64,000 nucleotides of DNA, taken from assembly GCA_964527785.1 (NCBI GenBank), contig CAZGNO010000007.1, positions 8,165 through 72,164 of the forward strand, given 5' to 3'. The notes under the pieces are model-generated. The model did no database searches. It saw only the letters and a list, made by a program, of their open reading frames with translations, and was not told the DNA's origin. How positions within the stretch are numbered: position 1 is the first letter of the stretch; each line of letters starts with the position of its first letter. Shown here in pieces: positions 26,952 to 34,836 of the stretch. The DNA is from JADJXV01 sp964527785 (GTDB taxonomy: Bacteria; Bacteroidota; Ignavibacteria; Kapaibacteriales; UBA961). The position numbers and the translations under genes are program-made.

Positions 26952-27318
26952 TTAAATCGTTGTCCTGATGCCTCCAAAACACACCGTCGGCGGGCGATTG
27001 TATCAGGGCTATTTCTGCTTCCGTCAAACCTTTTGTTTCAATCAGCATCGCAGCTTTTTCGATTGCTCTTTTAGCCCACTGTGCTTCATGCTCAATTGCA
27101 AGAAGGTTCGACTCCAGTTCTTGGTCTTTTACCGCTTCTCTGTCTGCTTTTTGCACGGCGTGTAAACGTGCAGTTTCGCTGTCAAATTCGAGGGCTTTGA
27201 GTCGTGAGTCATAAGAATTTTTAATTTGCTTAAACTCTTTTACCCCGCCCTCGAATGTATATGTTTTGCCGCCGAGGATTACTTGACCTTCCGGCATTTC
27301 CAATTCAATTGTTTTCAT
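26932..27318 (-). CDS. putative tail assembly chaperone, first frame
   Basis: 128 residues. The N-terminus is MKTIELEMPEGQVILGGKTY, then a long charged helix (KNSYDSRLKALEFDSETARL), then an Asp-rich end (PADGVFWRHQDNDLIANF). It lies between the tail tube gene and the tape measure gene, the conserved position of the gpG-type chaperone that coats the tape measure during tail assembly. The end overlaps the next frame at AATTTTCGTATGTGA, where the T-run may allow slippage. Confidence 0.6.
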   Translation of the reverse strand: MKTIELEMPEGQVILGGKTYTFEGGVKEFKQIKNSYDSRLKALEFDSETARLHAVQKADREAVKDQELESNLLAIEHEAQWAKRAIEKAAMLIETKGLTEAEIALIQSPADGVFWRHQDNDLIANFRM

Positions 27319-27359
27319 GCTGTTTCAAACGTTATATAAATGAATAAAAAAAATTATGT

Positions 27360-28022
27360 CTATGTAGCAGCGGCTAAAAATGCCTGCTTCACATAATCGC
27401 CTTTTGCAATCGTTCTGTCTCCGGCGACTATTGTACCCCATATCGTATCATCGAATGCTTCAGGAGGAATTATAGCACCCCCAGTTTTATTGCATTCCAC
27501 TGTAGAGACTTCAAATGTGGGGCGTACAAATGTTTTCGATTTGAAGTCCATCGAATTAGTTGTTTTCTTAACCGAGCCGATGAACATGCTTGTAAACAAT
27601 CCATCTTCATCCAGCGGGCCTAAATCAATGAACAGATAAACCGCACCGGAAGCAGCTGACGCGCCGCCAAACTTTGTTCCGTCCTCTGCGAATGCTTCTT
27701 CTACATCATTACCACCTGCCACAGCTGATTTTGGAGCAGCAATAGCGACAAAGTCAAGCCATGCCTGTTTCAAAAACGTATGGGAATACGTAACCGTTCC
27801 GACACCGTCATCACCCCATTTCAGACCTGTACTTTCAACAAACCTGTTGAACTCTTTTTCGGTTTTCAGCACCAATGCCGCGTCACTTGGTGCGGGTGCT
27901 GTAATTGCTGTTGCAGCAGCTTCTGCCACAGCCGTACTTGCAGTTCCTTTCGGAATGATTCTGCTATGGTCAGCTCTATCCACACGATACGCAATTTTAT
28001 ATGCGCCACCTCCTACTGCCAT
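27360..28022 (-). CDS. major tail tube protein (putative)
   Basis: 220 residues. Ala/Thr/Gly-rich, with a central YSHTFLKQAWLDFVAIAAPK and a beta-rich second half (YLFIDLGPLDEDGLFTSMFI, SKTFVRPTFEVSTVE) that is compatible with the tail-tube beta-sandwich fold. It directly precedes the tail chaperone pair, which is the conserved place of the tail tube gene in siphophages. The N-terminal MAVGGGAYKIAYRVD is a typical short arm. No sheath gene precedes it. The call rests on order and composition. Confidence 0.65.
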   Translation of the reverse strand: MAVGGGAYKIAYRVDRADHSRIIPKGTASTAVAEAAATAITAPAPSDAALVLKTEKEFNRFVESTGLKWGDDGVGTVTYSHTFLKQAWLDFVAIAAPKSAVAGGNDVEEAFAEDGTKFGGASAASGAVYLFIDLGPLDEDGLFTSMFIGSVKKTTNSMDFKSKTFVRPTFEVSTVECNKTGGAIIPPEAFDDTIWGTIVAGDRTIAKGDYVKQAFLAAAT

Positions 28023-28050
28023 GATATACTCCTAAATAAAAATGTAAAAA

Positions 28051-28449
28051 TTAAAGATGAATTTTTCTAAGTATGAAAAGAAGAAAACAGCCAACACATA
28101 AAATCGAAACGAATATCGCAATCCACATATTACGCTCAGAACTGTCACTTTTGCCTTGTGTAAAAACCTGAACAGTGTCGCGTTTGGTAATGGTCACTGT
28201 GTCCGGCAGTGCGTACATCGTCAAAACATTTGTTTTCGGATAATACCGGATTTTGATAATTGTATCCACTCCGCGAACCTTATCAGCCGTTACCACCGTA
28301 TCGTGAACGACCGCAACCAACGTCTCATTAATAGCAGGAGGTTGTACTTTTAGAACAGTATCAACAATCCTAGTCTCACGATAAATCGGAGTGCTTTTGC
28401 ATGAGACCAAAAGCATGATTGCAAACGAAAGCAAAATGAGATTACGCAT
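28051..28449 (-). CDS. unimolecular spanin (outer-membrane lipoprotein with C-terminal membrane helix)
   Basis: 132 residues. The N-terminus MRNLILLSFAIMLLVSC is a lipoprotein signal with lipobox LVSC (Cys17). The middle is strand-rich with repeated DTV words (RIVDTVLKVQ, VVHDTVVT, LPDTVTITKRDTVQV). The C-terminus has one membrane helix (MWIAIFVSILCVGCFLLFIL, about 106-126) and a basic tail. Lipid anchor plus inner-membrane helix in one chain is the hallmark of u-spanins, which fuse the two membranes in the last step of lysis. It overlaps the endolysin stop by 8 bp, as expected for a lysis cassette. Confidence 0.8.
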   Translation of the reverse strand: MRNLILLSFAIMLLVSCKSTPIYRETRIVDTVLKVQPPAINETLVAVVHDTVVTADKVRGVDTIIKIRYYPKTNVLTMYALPDTVTITKRDTVQVFTQGKSDSSERNMWIAIFVSILCVGCFLLFILRKIHL

Positions 28450-29218
28450 AGCGAACAGGTGTTACATGAGTGGCACGGAAAACATTGTAATTACTACTGA
28501 GCTGCTTCAGGTCACGGCTTCTTGGATACACCCCGCCGCCATTCCATTGTGAACCGCTATTGCCCGGCGATGTATTGGCTTCGATTGTATTCACCTTTTG
28601 CGACCCGTTTTCAATCACGCAAACGTGACCGCCGCCTTTCCGGGCAAATACCAATATCCAACCCGTCAAATCAATCCACTTTTTTAACGGAAGAGCGAGC
28701 GATTCTTTTGTCACGAAACCGCGCGAATAACCGCCACGATATTTCGGGAAAACAGCACCTGACTCATCCAGCCAATCGCTCGTTCCGGTGGCACAGTACG
28801 CCGAGCCGAGCGGGACTCCGTACCGCATATTCCATTTATCAATTACCGGAGAACGGTTCGCTCCATGCGTCTCGGTCTGACCAACATACCGACGGGCTAC
28901 TTCGGCGACCGTCGCGCCGGGTGCTTTTGGAACAGCCAGCAAAGCAGCTGCAATCACAAGAGCAAACCCGATATACTTAGCAGCCACAACCAACGCGACC
29001 GACATGTTGTGAGTTTTGAGCATAGGCACAATGTCCAAGTCACGCCACACAAAAAAGTCGTGAAAAGCAACAAACGTTTCGAGCGTTGTCACGGCGAGCA
29101 AAATGAATCCAAAAACGGAAAACTGTGGGAAGATTTCATACGTAATCCACACCACGCCGCACGTAATTGCAAAGAGCCACATCGCGTATCGAAATCGTTT
29201 TACTTCAGTCGTTTTCAT
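28442..29218 (-). CDS. endolysin with CHAP-type domain and three N-terminal membrane helices
   Basis: 258 residues. Residues 12-29, 34-53 and 73-95 are hydrophobic helices. From about 100 the chain reads as a CHAP/NlpC-P60-like amidase or endopeptidase with catalytic Cys142 in GSAYCATGTSDWL and His198 in FARKGGGHVCVIE. Such enzymes cut peptide bonds or amide links in peptidoglycan. Ordinary CHAP endolysins are soluble, so a triple membrane anchor suggests inner-membrane tethering with the catalytic domain in the periplasm, or a holin-endolysin fusion. It is flanked by a small membrane protein and a u-spanin. Confidence 0.78.
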   Translation of the reverse strand: MKTTEVKRFRYAMWLFAITCGVVWITYEIFPQFSVFGFILLAVTTLETFVAFHDFFVWRDLDIVPMLKTHNMSVALVVAAKYIGFALVIAAALLAVPKAPGATVAEVARRYVGQTETHGANRSPVIDKWNMRYGVPLGSAYCATGTSDWLDESGAVFPKYRGGYSRGFVTKESLALPLKKWIDLTGWILVFARKGGGHVCVIENGSQKVNTIEANTSPGNSGSQWNGGGVYPRSRDLKQLSSNYNVFRATHVTPVRYA

Positions 29219-29236
29219 AAAAGCTCCAATAAAAAA

Positions 29237-29437
29237 TTAATTCTGTTTTTTTTCTTTTTCGAGGTCACGCACTCGGTTTTCCAAGTCATCAAACCGCTTG
29301 CTGCCGGATTGCAATTCATTTTTCATAACCGCGATGTCCTTACTTGCAATGAACATCATAACCGCCATCCACCCGTTCACGGTCAGAATCGCTCCAAATA
29401 CTGCCAATGCCACACCGGATATAAGTTCTGCTGACAT
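29237..29437 (-). CDS. small membrane protein, possible holin or lysis regulator
   Basis: 66 residues from the ATG at 29437 (MSAELISGVALAVFGAIL). The frame extends upstream to 29500, but that would overlap the preceding gene. One membrane helix of about 25 residues is followed by a charged coiled coil (SKRFDDLENRVRDLEKEKKQ). Position just before the endolysin suggests a holin or a hemolysin-XhlA-like lysis protein. With only one clear helix this stays tentative. Confidence 0.55.
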   Translation of the reverse strand: MSAELISGVALAVFGAILTVNGWMAVMMFIASKDIAVMKNELQSGSKRFDDLENRVRDLEKEKKQN

Positions 29438-29438
29438 A

Positions 29439-29984
29439 TCACACCAGTTTTCTAGGTAGAATAAAAGAACCCTTTTTGAGTACGTGAGCAGTCGCTTCAC
29501 CGTTTGCTTGAGCCGCGCGTATTTGAAAATTACCGCTGGTAGAACCCATTGTCAAAATTCCTCTTGCCCTCGTGAAACCCGTACCGCCGAGCGGGAAATT
29601 ATTAACCCAACTCGACCCCGAATTAAACGCGATTGATGAATTGGAAGCGGACATCATCCACGTAGCACCGGACGGGAAAGTAGCTGTCAATTTCGTATTG
29701 TCGCCCCCGGCATCGGCTCTTTTAATCAGCCAGTCAATCAGATATGTTGAATTTATATCGGGAGTGAACACCAAGCTCGTCACATCCTGAAACGTCGTGC
29801 TGTTGGTTGTCAAACTTTGGTCGCTTCCCATAATTATATATTTATCCAACTTATGAGAAGCCGAACCCATCCGAAAACAAATATCCGCGCCGTCATACCA
29901 AATTTCACCGTCTGCCGGAGAAGCATTCGAGTACGACCCGAACAGTATTTTTTGTGCGATATTCAGAACACTTTTGATATTCAC
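29439..29984 (-). CDS. phage fibre-like virion protein
   Basis: 181 residues. The N-terminus MNIKSVLNIAQKILFGS is followed by PADGEIWYDGADICFRMGSASHK, a motif common near the N-terminus of phage tail-fibre proteins (compare GRIYYNTVAHTLEWHNGTGW in the next upstream gene). The remainder is Ser/Thr/Gly-rich and beta-predicted. It probably forms a fibre segment or an accessory adhesin with the preceding gene product, whose stop codon lies 4 bp away. Confidence 0.55.
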   Translation of the reverse strand: MNIKSVLNIAQKILFGSYSNASPADGEIWYDGADICFRMGSASHKLDKYIIMGSDQSLTTNSTTFQDVTSLVFTPDINSTYLIDWLIKRADAGGDNTKLTATFPSGATWMMSASNSSIAFNSGSSWVNNFPLGGTGFTRARGILTMGSTSGNFQIRAAQANGEATAHVLKKGSFILPRKLV

Positions 29985-29988
29985 TGTT

Positions 29989-30915
29989 TTATCCTGTTAC
30001 TATAACTCTGAATTCGTTGGATGCCGGAGCGACCGCAAAATCCACTCGCACAGTGTTGTCGCCTGTTACGCGCCAATCGGTCAAAATCACTTCTTTTGTA
30101 CCGCTTGCATAGCGAACACAAACAGCGACATCTTGTGAGTTCAAATTGTGAGTAATGGTAAATTGTGTAGCGGAGGCATCACCAATTGTTTCTGCATGAA
30201 TCAGTGCAATTGTTTTCGTAATTACCGCCGCAGTACTCACTCCGAACACCGCCTGCCAGCGCGCCGTCGTTGCATTGTCAAATGCGATTTTTGCATCGCG
30301 GCGAGTAGTGTCGTCCGAGTGGAATCGCTTGATTGCAATACCACCGTCGGTATTTCCTGTGGCAGCTGCTATTTCTGAGTTCAATAGAATCTCATTGTCG
30401 CCAGTTTCCACAGTCGTAGTATTGAACGTTGTTGTCGTTCCGTTCACGGTAATGTTACCCGATATAACGACATCACCTGTTACGTTCAAATTATTCGTTC
30501 TCAAATCCGCATACGCAGAATCGGCGGCGTTGCGCGTTTGAACTTCACCTGAAGCACTTTTTAGCTTTGCTCCTGAATTGCCGCTGTCCAACTGAAACGT
30601 GGCATTGGATGTACCTGTATCCGTATTTTGGGTGTGCCTTTTCGTAACCGCATCCCCAACATTTGCCGCGCTGGCTCCGCCTACAAAGGCGACCGTAGCA
30701 GCTACCGAACCTGAACCCGACGCCGTAACATCACCCGTCAGAGCCGATATACCCACACCCGACGTCCAACCCGTTCCGTTGTGCCACTCAAGCGTGTGCG
30801 CTACAGTGTTGTAATAGATACGCCCTTCCACTCCCGTAGGAGCTGACGACAACTTGTCAATCAGGACATTTTTTATCTCATTGCCGTTTAGGGTAATGTT
30901 ATTTAACAGATTCAT
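29989..30915 (-). CDS. tail fibre or head-fibre protein
   Basis: 308 residues. The N-terminus MNLLNNITLNGNEIKNVLID and EGRIYYNTVAHTLEWHNGTG are typical of phage fibre attachment regions. Gly/Ala/Thr-rich repetitive strands follow (DVVISGNITVNGTTTTFNTT). The C-terminal segment FTITHNLNSQDVAVCVRYAS matches the HNL..x.P/V.V motif also present in the protein encoded upstream at 30925. It probably forms a trimeric fibre. Confidence 0.65.
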   Translation of the reverse strand: MNLLNNITLNGNEIKNVLIDKLSSAPTGVEGRIYYNTVAHTLEWHNGTGWTSGVGISALTGDVTASGSGSVAATVAFVGGASAANVGDAVTKRHTQNTDTGTSNATFQLDSGNSGAKLKSASGEVQTRNAADSAYADLRTNNLNVTGDVVISGNITVNGTTTTFNTTTVETGDNEILLNSEIAAATGNTDGGIAIKRFHSDDTTRRDAKIAFDNATTARWQAVFGVSTAAVITKTIALIHAETIGDASATQFTITHNLNSQDVAVCVRYASGTKEVILTDWRVTGDNTVRVDFAVAPASNEFRVIVTG

Positions 30916-30924
30916 AGTTATTCC

Positions 30925-31257
30925 TTAATTACAGTATGCCTTGCCGCCAAACGCAGCTGAAAAATTTACCGTACACTGATTAGCCGAATTATACACTACA
31001 TCGCCGTAGCATTCACGACCCTCTGAATCCACTACCGAAACCGCCGGACGCTTACCTAGATTGTGGACAATTACCCATGTTGTTGATGAAACAGACTGTG
31101 TGTGTTCGTAGTTTTTATCCAGCCCGATATTCCTGACTATATTCACCACTCCGAACGCTTGTGCAACTACGACTTCCGACTGAAGGAGCGCAACCCGTGC
31201 AGGCCCGTCACCCTGTTCCTTCACCGTTATCTGCTGTATAATCTCACGGACAATCAT
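30925..31257 (-). CDS. small phage structural protein with fibre-type HNL domain
   Basis: 110 residues. The second half holds WVIVHNLGKRPAVSVVDSEG, a recurring motif of phage fibre or head-fibre proteins, and ends in strands (CTVNFSAAFGGKAYCN). Its start overlaps the preceding gene's stop (ATGA-type coupling), and the product probably joins the fibre proteins encoded next. Exact role unknown. Confidence 0.55.
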   Translation of the reverse strand: MIVREIIQQITVKEQGDGPARVALLQSEVVVAQAFGVVNIVRNIGLDKNYEHTQSVSSTTWVIVHNLGKRPAVSVVDSEGRECYGDVVYNSANQCTVNFSAAFGGKAYCN

Positions 31258-31577
31258 AACTGCACCAAACTATATTCAACGGCAATCGAACCTTCAAAAA
31301 ACGTAACAGGGCTTCCGTCAGATTTGATAACGACCAGCTCCCACTGATACCGACCTACAGGAATCGTATTTACCGTTTCGACATCCATTTCAATTTCGAT
31401 AATGCCGTTTTCAGCATCAATTGTCACTTCAAATTCAGCTATTAACGGACTGTTTGCATACTTACGAATTTGAGCTTTGCCCGTCCACCCCGTCATGTCA
31501 ATTTCATCTACGAGCCAAGCGAACTGAGCCACACGACCTGCTCGTATCGTCAAATCTATGTGTGCGGCTTTTGTCAT
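31254..31577 (-). CDS. phage structural protein, BppU-N-like fold possible
   Basis: 107 residues, almost wholly beta-predicted. Its start is AHIDLTIRAGRVAQFAWLVD, followed by WTGKAQIRKYANSPLIAEF and PVGRYQWELVVIKSDGSP. This strand pattern resembles the N-terminal baseplate-attachment domain (BppU-N type) of phage receptor-binding complexes. It is coupled to the gene upstream and downstream by 4-bp overlaps. The fold call is by eye. Confidence 0.5.
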   Translation of the reverse strand: MTKAAHIDLTIRAGRVAQFAWLVDEIDMTGWTGKAQIRKYANSPLIAEFEVTIDAENGIIEIEMDVETVNTIPVGRYQWELVVIKSDGSPVTFFEGSIAVEYSLVQL

Positions 31578-31696
31578 AACATCCTTAAAAATATGAGGGC
31601 GACTTTCTTGTTTTGCAATTCTCGAATTGCGTCGCCCTCTGTAGCCAAGAGCATTAATGCTCTATCGGTTATAAATCTACGCGGCTCGTCGGACAC
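31574..31696 (-). CDS. possible 40-residue phage protein between capsid and fibre genes
   Basis: A frame with a GTG start at 31696 reads VSDEPRRFITDRALMLLATE and continues to LFLRML-type residues before a stop. The stop TGA overlaps the next gene's ATG (ATGA), the same coupling used throughout this operon, and GGGAGG lies about 12 bp before the GTG. A head-completion or connector role would fit its place after the capsid gene, but it is too short for a family call. The stretch may be non-coding. Confidence 0.35.
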   Translation of the reverse strand: MSDEPRRFITDRALMLLATEGDAIRELQNKKVALIFLRML

Positions 31697-31739
31697 ATTA
31701 ACCGACGCCCTCCCTTAGCACGCGCCTTAATCAGGGTAA

Positions 31740-32729
31740 TCAAGATTTCTTGATATTGCGGATACGTCTTACGGAGTCCTTTTCAACTACAGACCACGCG
31801 CTCCGTATCTCGAATTTTTCCACACCTTGCATCTTATTTGCAGGATGATTCCAGTCTATATAGTAGAATCCTGAATTTGAACGAAGCGAGAAGATTTCCT
31901 CACCGGGGCCCATTATCCATATGGATGTGGTATTTTCGAGAGGTGTAGTAGGCGTATCGTCAGGTTCTTCCAGCGATATAGTAGTAGGCAGCACACCAAT
32001 AACCGGAACATTTCTGAACTTCGGAAACGCATCACCGAACGTATCAGGAGAACCCATTGTGACATATTTAAGTTCGACCGCGATGTCCTCGATTTCAGTC
32101 CACAAATCAGGATGCATAATAATACCTGTTGGGTTTTCCATCAATGCAAGCTCTCTTTTCAAAAGCTGGATGAGCTTCTTTTTGTTTGCCGTTACCGACA
32201 AATCCATCGAAACCGCACCGCCACCCACACTATCAGCTGCACTGACTACCCCCTTGTAACCTGTAAAACCCGGAATATCATCCGTGCCGTTGAAAATTGC
32301 ATTCAGCCCTTTGATGCTATTGCCTGTTCCGTCTGATTGAAACACCAGCTGCTCGAATTTTTTACCAAAAGCGCGAACCTGCTTTGTGGAAGTTTGCTCA
32401 AGCCATTTATCATAATTACGCAATCCACGTTCAGCGTCGGCAAGCAAGCTGACATCCGTAGCGAATGAATCGCCATGGAATCTCAAGGCACCTGCAAGAG
32501 GGTCGGCGCGCTCACGGTTATTTGCAGTGTAGTCGCCATTCAGCGCGCGCGCCGGAGCATCCGATGCCCCTTCCGTCGTTTCATAGCTAAATTTTGTAGA
32601 GTCCTCCTGCCATCCCGAAACTTGCTCCATATAGCGTAAAAACGGGCTGACAGAAAGTAAATGCCCCACAGCACCCGTGCCGCGTCCCGATTCGCTTTTC
32701 AACGTTGATAAACTTGCCAAAGTTGCCAT
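31740..32729 (-). CDS. major capsid protein
   Basis: 329 residues. It contains features of HK97-type coat proteins: an N-terminal arm, VSPFLRYMEQVSGWQ, an RADPLAGALRFHGDSFATDV segment, a long spine-like helix region (AERGLRNYDKWLEQTSTKQV), FQSDGTGNSIKGLNAIF, IIMHPDLWTEIEDIA and a late VEKFEIRSAWSVVEKD strand. It follows the scaffold gene, the usual order. Copy number in the virion would be the highest of any protein here. Confidence 0.85.
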   Translation of the reverse strand: MATLASLSTLKSESGRGTGAVGHLLSVSPFLRYMEQVSGWQEDSTKFSYETTEGASDAPARALNGDYTANNRERADPLAGALRFHGDSFATDVSLLADAERGLRNYDKWLEQTSTKQVRAFGKKFEQLVFQSDGTGNSIKGLNAIFNGTDDIPGFTGYKGVVSAADSVGGGAVSMDLSVTANKKKLIQLLKRELALMENPTGIIMHPDLWTEIEDIAVELKYVTMGSPDTFGDAFPKFRNVPVIGVLPTTISLEEPDDTPTTPLENTTSIWIMGPGEEIFSLRSNSGFYYIDWNHPANKMQGVEKFEIRSAWSVVEKDSVRRIRNIKKS

Positions 32730-32766
32730 TGTTTAATCCTTTGATAGAAGTAAAAAAGTTAATTCG

Positions 32767-33315
32767 TTATTGAGTTACGATTGGAATATCAGCCACATAG
32801 TCGGCAATTTTTGCATTGGTCACTGAAGCAAGCATACCCTCTCTTTTGGGTTTATCACCGCCGGACTTCGTTGCGCTTCCTGTAGTAGTAGCACTTTTAG
32901 CAGCTGCCGGAAGCTGGTCAAGAGCGAATTTTGCAACATCATAATTCGCCTCAAATTTTTGCTCCCATTCTGTTCGCTTTGCCGCATTATCAGCAGGGAT
33001 TTTACCCGTTTTGACTGCATCGTCCAACTGCTTTTTGATGTCATCCTTACGCTGCTGGAGTGCAAGTGCAGCTTCCGTTTCCTGACGCTGTTTTTCACGT
33101 GTTTCATTGTCAGCGAGCTTGTTCGTAAGAAGTTTGATGCTTTCTTCCAACTTGGCGTACTTCGTGTCGTCGGAAGCAGGTTTTACTTCGGTCTGCTTTG
33201 GCGGCTCAGTTTCCACCACAGGGAGGTTTTTCATATCCTCATCAATTATTTTTTGCTGGTCGGGTGTTAATCCGAGCTTTGCAGACACTGCTTTCAACCA
33301 TTCTGCGAAAGTCAT
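32767..33315 (-). CDS. capsid scaffolding protein (C-terminal part of Mu-I-like type)
   Basis: About 182 residues from the ATG at 33315 (MTFAEWLKAVSAKLGL), which has GAGG 6 bp upstream. The open frame extends to 33414 without support. A long charged coiled coil (residues 60-110) is followed by AVKTGKIPADNAAKRTEWEQ, resembling the C-terminal scaffold region of Mu gpI-type proteins (G-K-I-x-PA). No protease domain is present. Either head assembly does without one or the protease is encoded elsewhere and not recognised. It is the first gene of the leftward late operon. Confidence 0.68.
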   Translation of the reverse strand: MTFAEWLKAVSAKLGLTPDQQKIIDEDMKNLPVVETEPPKQTEVKPASDDTKYAKLEESIKLLTNKLADNETREKQRQETEAALALQQRKDDIKKQLDDAVKTGKIPADNAAKRTEWEQKFEANYDVAKFALDQLPAAAKSATTTGSATKSGGDKPKREGMLASVTNAKIADYVADIPIVTQ

Positions 33316-33408
33316 AAAATCCTCGTGTTTTGTGATGTGCTTTTTAAGCACGAACATTCTTAGTCTTAAACTGTAATGCAAAAATACAGGGCTAAAATCT
33401 GCCATTTC

Positions 33409-33428
33409 GGACATATACAGGTATGTCC
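33409..33428. promoter_or_regulatory. inverted repeat between the two divergent late operons
   Basis: GGACATA (33409-33415) and TATGTCC (33422-33428) form a perfect 7-bp dyad with a 6-bp spacer. It lies between the leftward scaffold-capsid-tail operon and the rightward connector-terminase-portal operon. A TATTTTTG -7-like box lies on each side, reading outward (33379-33386 minus, 33451-33458 plus), without good -33 elements. That fits activator-dependent promoters controlled by a protein bound to the dyad. Confidence 0.5.
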
Positions 33429-33489
33429 AAAAAGTTGATTTTGACCGTAATATTTTTGTACTGACATTAATTTTTAGAAAGGGGAACTC

Positions 33490-33867
33490 ATGGGACTTGT
33501 AGCAATTGAAGAGGTGGAAACAGAGATTACGCCTTCCTGTTTAACCGCACTCAGAAAAGACGGTGTTTTTGCAGCGGTCGAAAAGAAGGCGGCAATTCTG
33601 ATTCGAGACCGCACGGGATTGGCAATCCCCGAATCGCCAAACGACCGAGCTGAAAGTGCAGACTGGTCGGTTCTGGCTTCGGCGTGGATAATCCAATATA
33701 TAGTTTCTGCTCAAGTAAGCAACTTGAATCCTGAACTTTCAAAAGCCATTCGTGACAAATACACCGATGCTTTGAAAATTCTCGACGCCCATCCGGCTGA
33801 ACAGAAAAAAAGTGACGGCTCGCAGCAGATAGTGACGCTCGGCGAAATCGAAGGGATGTACACATGA
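33490..33867 (+). CDS. head-tail connector protein (DUF1320/gp36-like)
   Basis: 125 residues, mostly helical, with RDRTGLAIPESPNDRAESAD and DWSVLASAWIIQYIVSAQVS, the shape of the small connector that Mu-like phages encode as gp36 (DUF1320). GAAAGGGG precedes its ATG. It begins the rightward late operon and overlaps the next gene by 4 bp (ATGA). Assignment rests on size, helical content and the neighbour being gp37-like. Confidence 0.6.
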   Translation: MGLVAIEEVETEITPSCLTALRKDGVFAAVEKKAAILIRDRTGLAIPESPNDRAESADWSVLASAWIIQYIVSAQVSNLNPELSKAIRDKYTDALKILDAHPAEQKKSDGSQQIVTLGEIEGMYT

Positions 33868-34289
33868 ACAAAACGTTGCGCGACCTCAGAACCGCACTTC
33901 TCGACGCGTTACAGTCTGAAAGTGCTTGTAGCATTCATCTCGTGCCGGACACAAATATCGCACTTGGCAAAACGGACGCCGACACAGGATTTGTAGCCCC
34001 TGCAATCATCATTCGCGCGTATCCAAAAACCCGTGAAAATGCAGAAAACAGCGGCGGTGCTAAAATCGCGGAGATTGACGTTTGGTGTTTGGCTAAAGCT
34101 ACCGGAGATGTAGCACAAACCGAAATGGATGCCATTGAGCTATGTGAGCGAGCGTCATTTGTCCTGAATAACCCAAAGCTGAAATTCTGCTGGATAAGTG
34201 AAAGTGAAGCGCAAATTGATTTCAGCTATACAGACTATTCGTCAGCCGTTGTTACATTTACCCACGCCTATATCCCATCAATTTTATGA
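33864..34289 (+). CDS. DUF1834/gp37-like tail terminator or joining protein
   Basis: 141 residues with PAIIIRAYPKTRENAENSGG and AEIDVWCLAKATGD, an alpha/beta pattern seen in Mu gp37-like (DUF1834) and other tail-completion proteins. Overlaps of 4 bp on both sides show coupling. In Mu, gp36 and gp37 come after the capsid gene. Here they precede the terminase genes on the opposite strand, so the head module has been rearranged. Confidence 0.55.
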   Translation: MNKTLRDLRTALLDALQSESACSIHLVPDTNIALGKTDADTGFVAPAIIIRAYPKTRENAENSGGAKIAEIDVWCLAKATGDVAQTEMDAIELCERASFVLNNPKLKFCWISESEAQIDFSYTDYSSAVVTFTHAYIPSIL

Positions 34290-34801
34290 GCGAAAAAAAA
34301 AGAGTTAAAGCACCGTCGCTTTTGAAATCAAGAAAGCTCAAAATCGGCAAATACGCAGAAGCAAACCCTTCAAAAACACACGCCGAGATTGCTGCTGAAT
34401 TTTCAATTACCGACGCACAGGCACGACGCGCAATCGAACAATACAACAACGGCGAACTAGACAGGAAGCGGACACGCGAACCCATCGCAAAGATTAAAAA
34501 AACGATGGAGACCATGAGCTTGACAGAAATAATCAACGACCAGCTCCATTACGGAGCAGCAGCCCTGTTCAATGCCAACTACTTATCAGCTGACGAAAAG
34601 ATTGCATCGCTCAAAAACTTGGTTATCACTCGAAATATGGTCGCCAAACAGGAGCTTTCCGAACACATGAAGGGGATTGACGCGGGCTTTGTATGTTTTC
34701 TATATAGACGCTACAAGGACATGAACTTAACCGACAGCCAAATCATAGCACTGTTTCACGAGGACTTGGAGCGGTGGAAACGTGACGAAAAAGAATCGTA
34801 A
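34286..34801 (+). CDS. terminase small subunit (DUF1804-like)
   Basis: 171 residues. The N-terminal half has a helix-turn-helix (THAEIAAEFSITDAQARRAI) for DNA recognition, and the C-terminal half is helical (EHMKGIDAGFVCFLYRRYKD) and would contact the large subunit. It is placed directly before the terminase large subunit gene, as in Mu gp27/gp28. It starts inside the stop of the preceding gene (ATGA). Confidence 0.7.
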   Translation: MSEKKRVKAPSLLKSRKLKIGKYAEANPSKTHAEIAAEFSITDAQARRAIEQYNNGELDRKRTREPIAKIKKTMETMSLTEIINDQLHYGAAALFNANYLSADEKIASLKNLVITRNMVAKQELSEHMKGIDAGFVCFLYRRYKDMNLTDSQIIALFHEDLERWKRDEKES

Positions 34802-34836
34802 ATCAAACTGCAAAAACCATCTCTTTTTAATTCATT

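Noticed and set aside
28522..29434. Plus-strand open frames of 152 and 189 codons opposite the endolysin
   Set aside because: They are shadows. The minus-strand frame carries the CHAP motifs and coupled neighbours.
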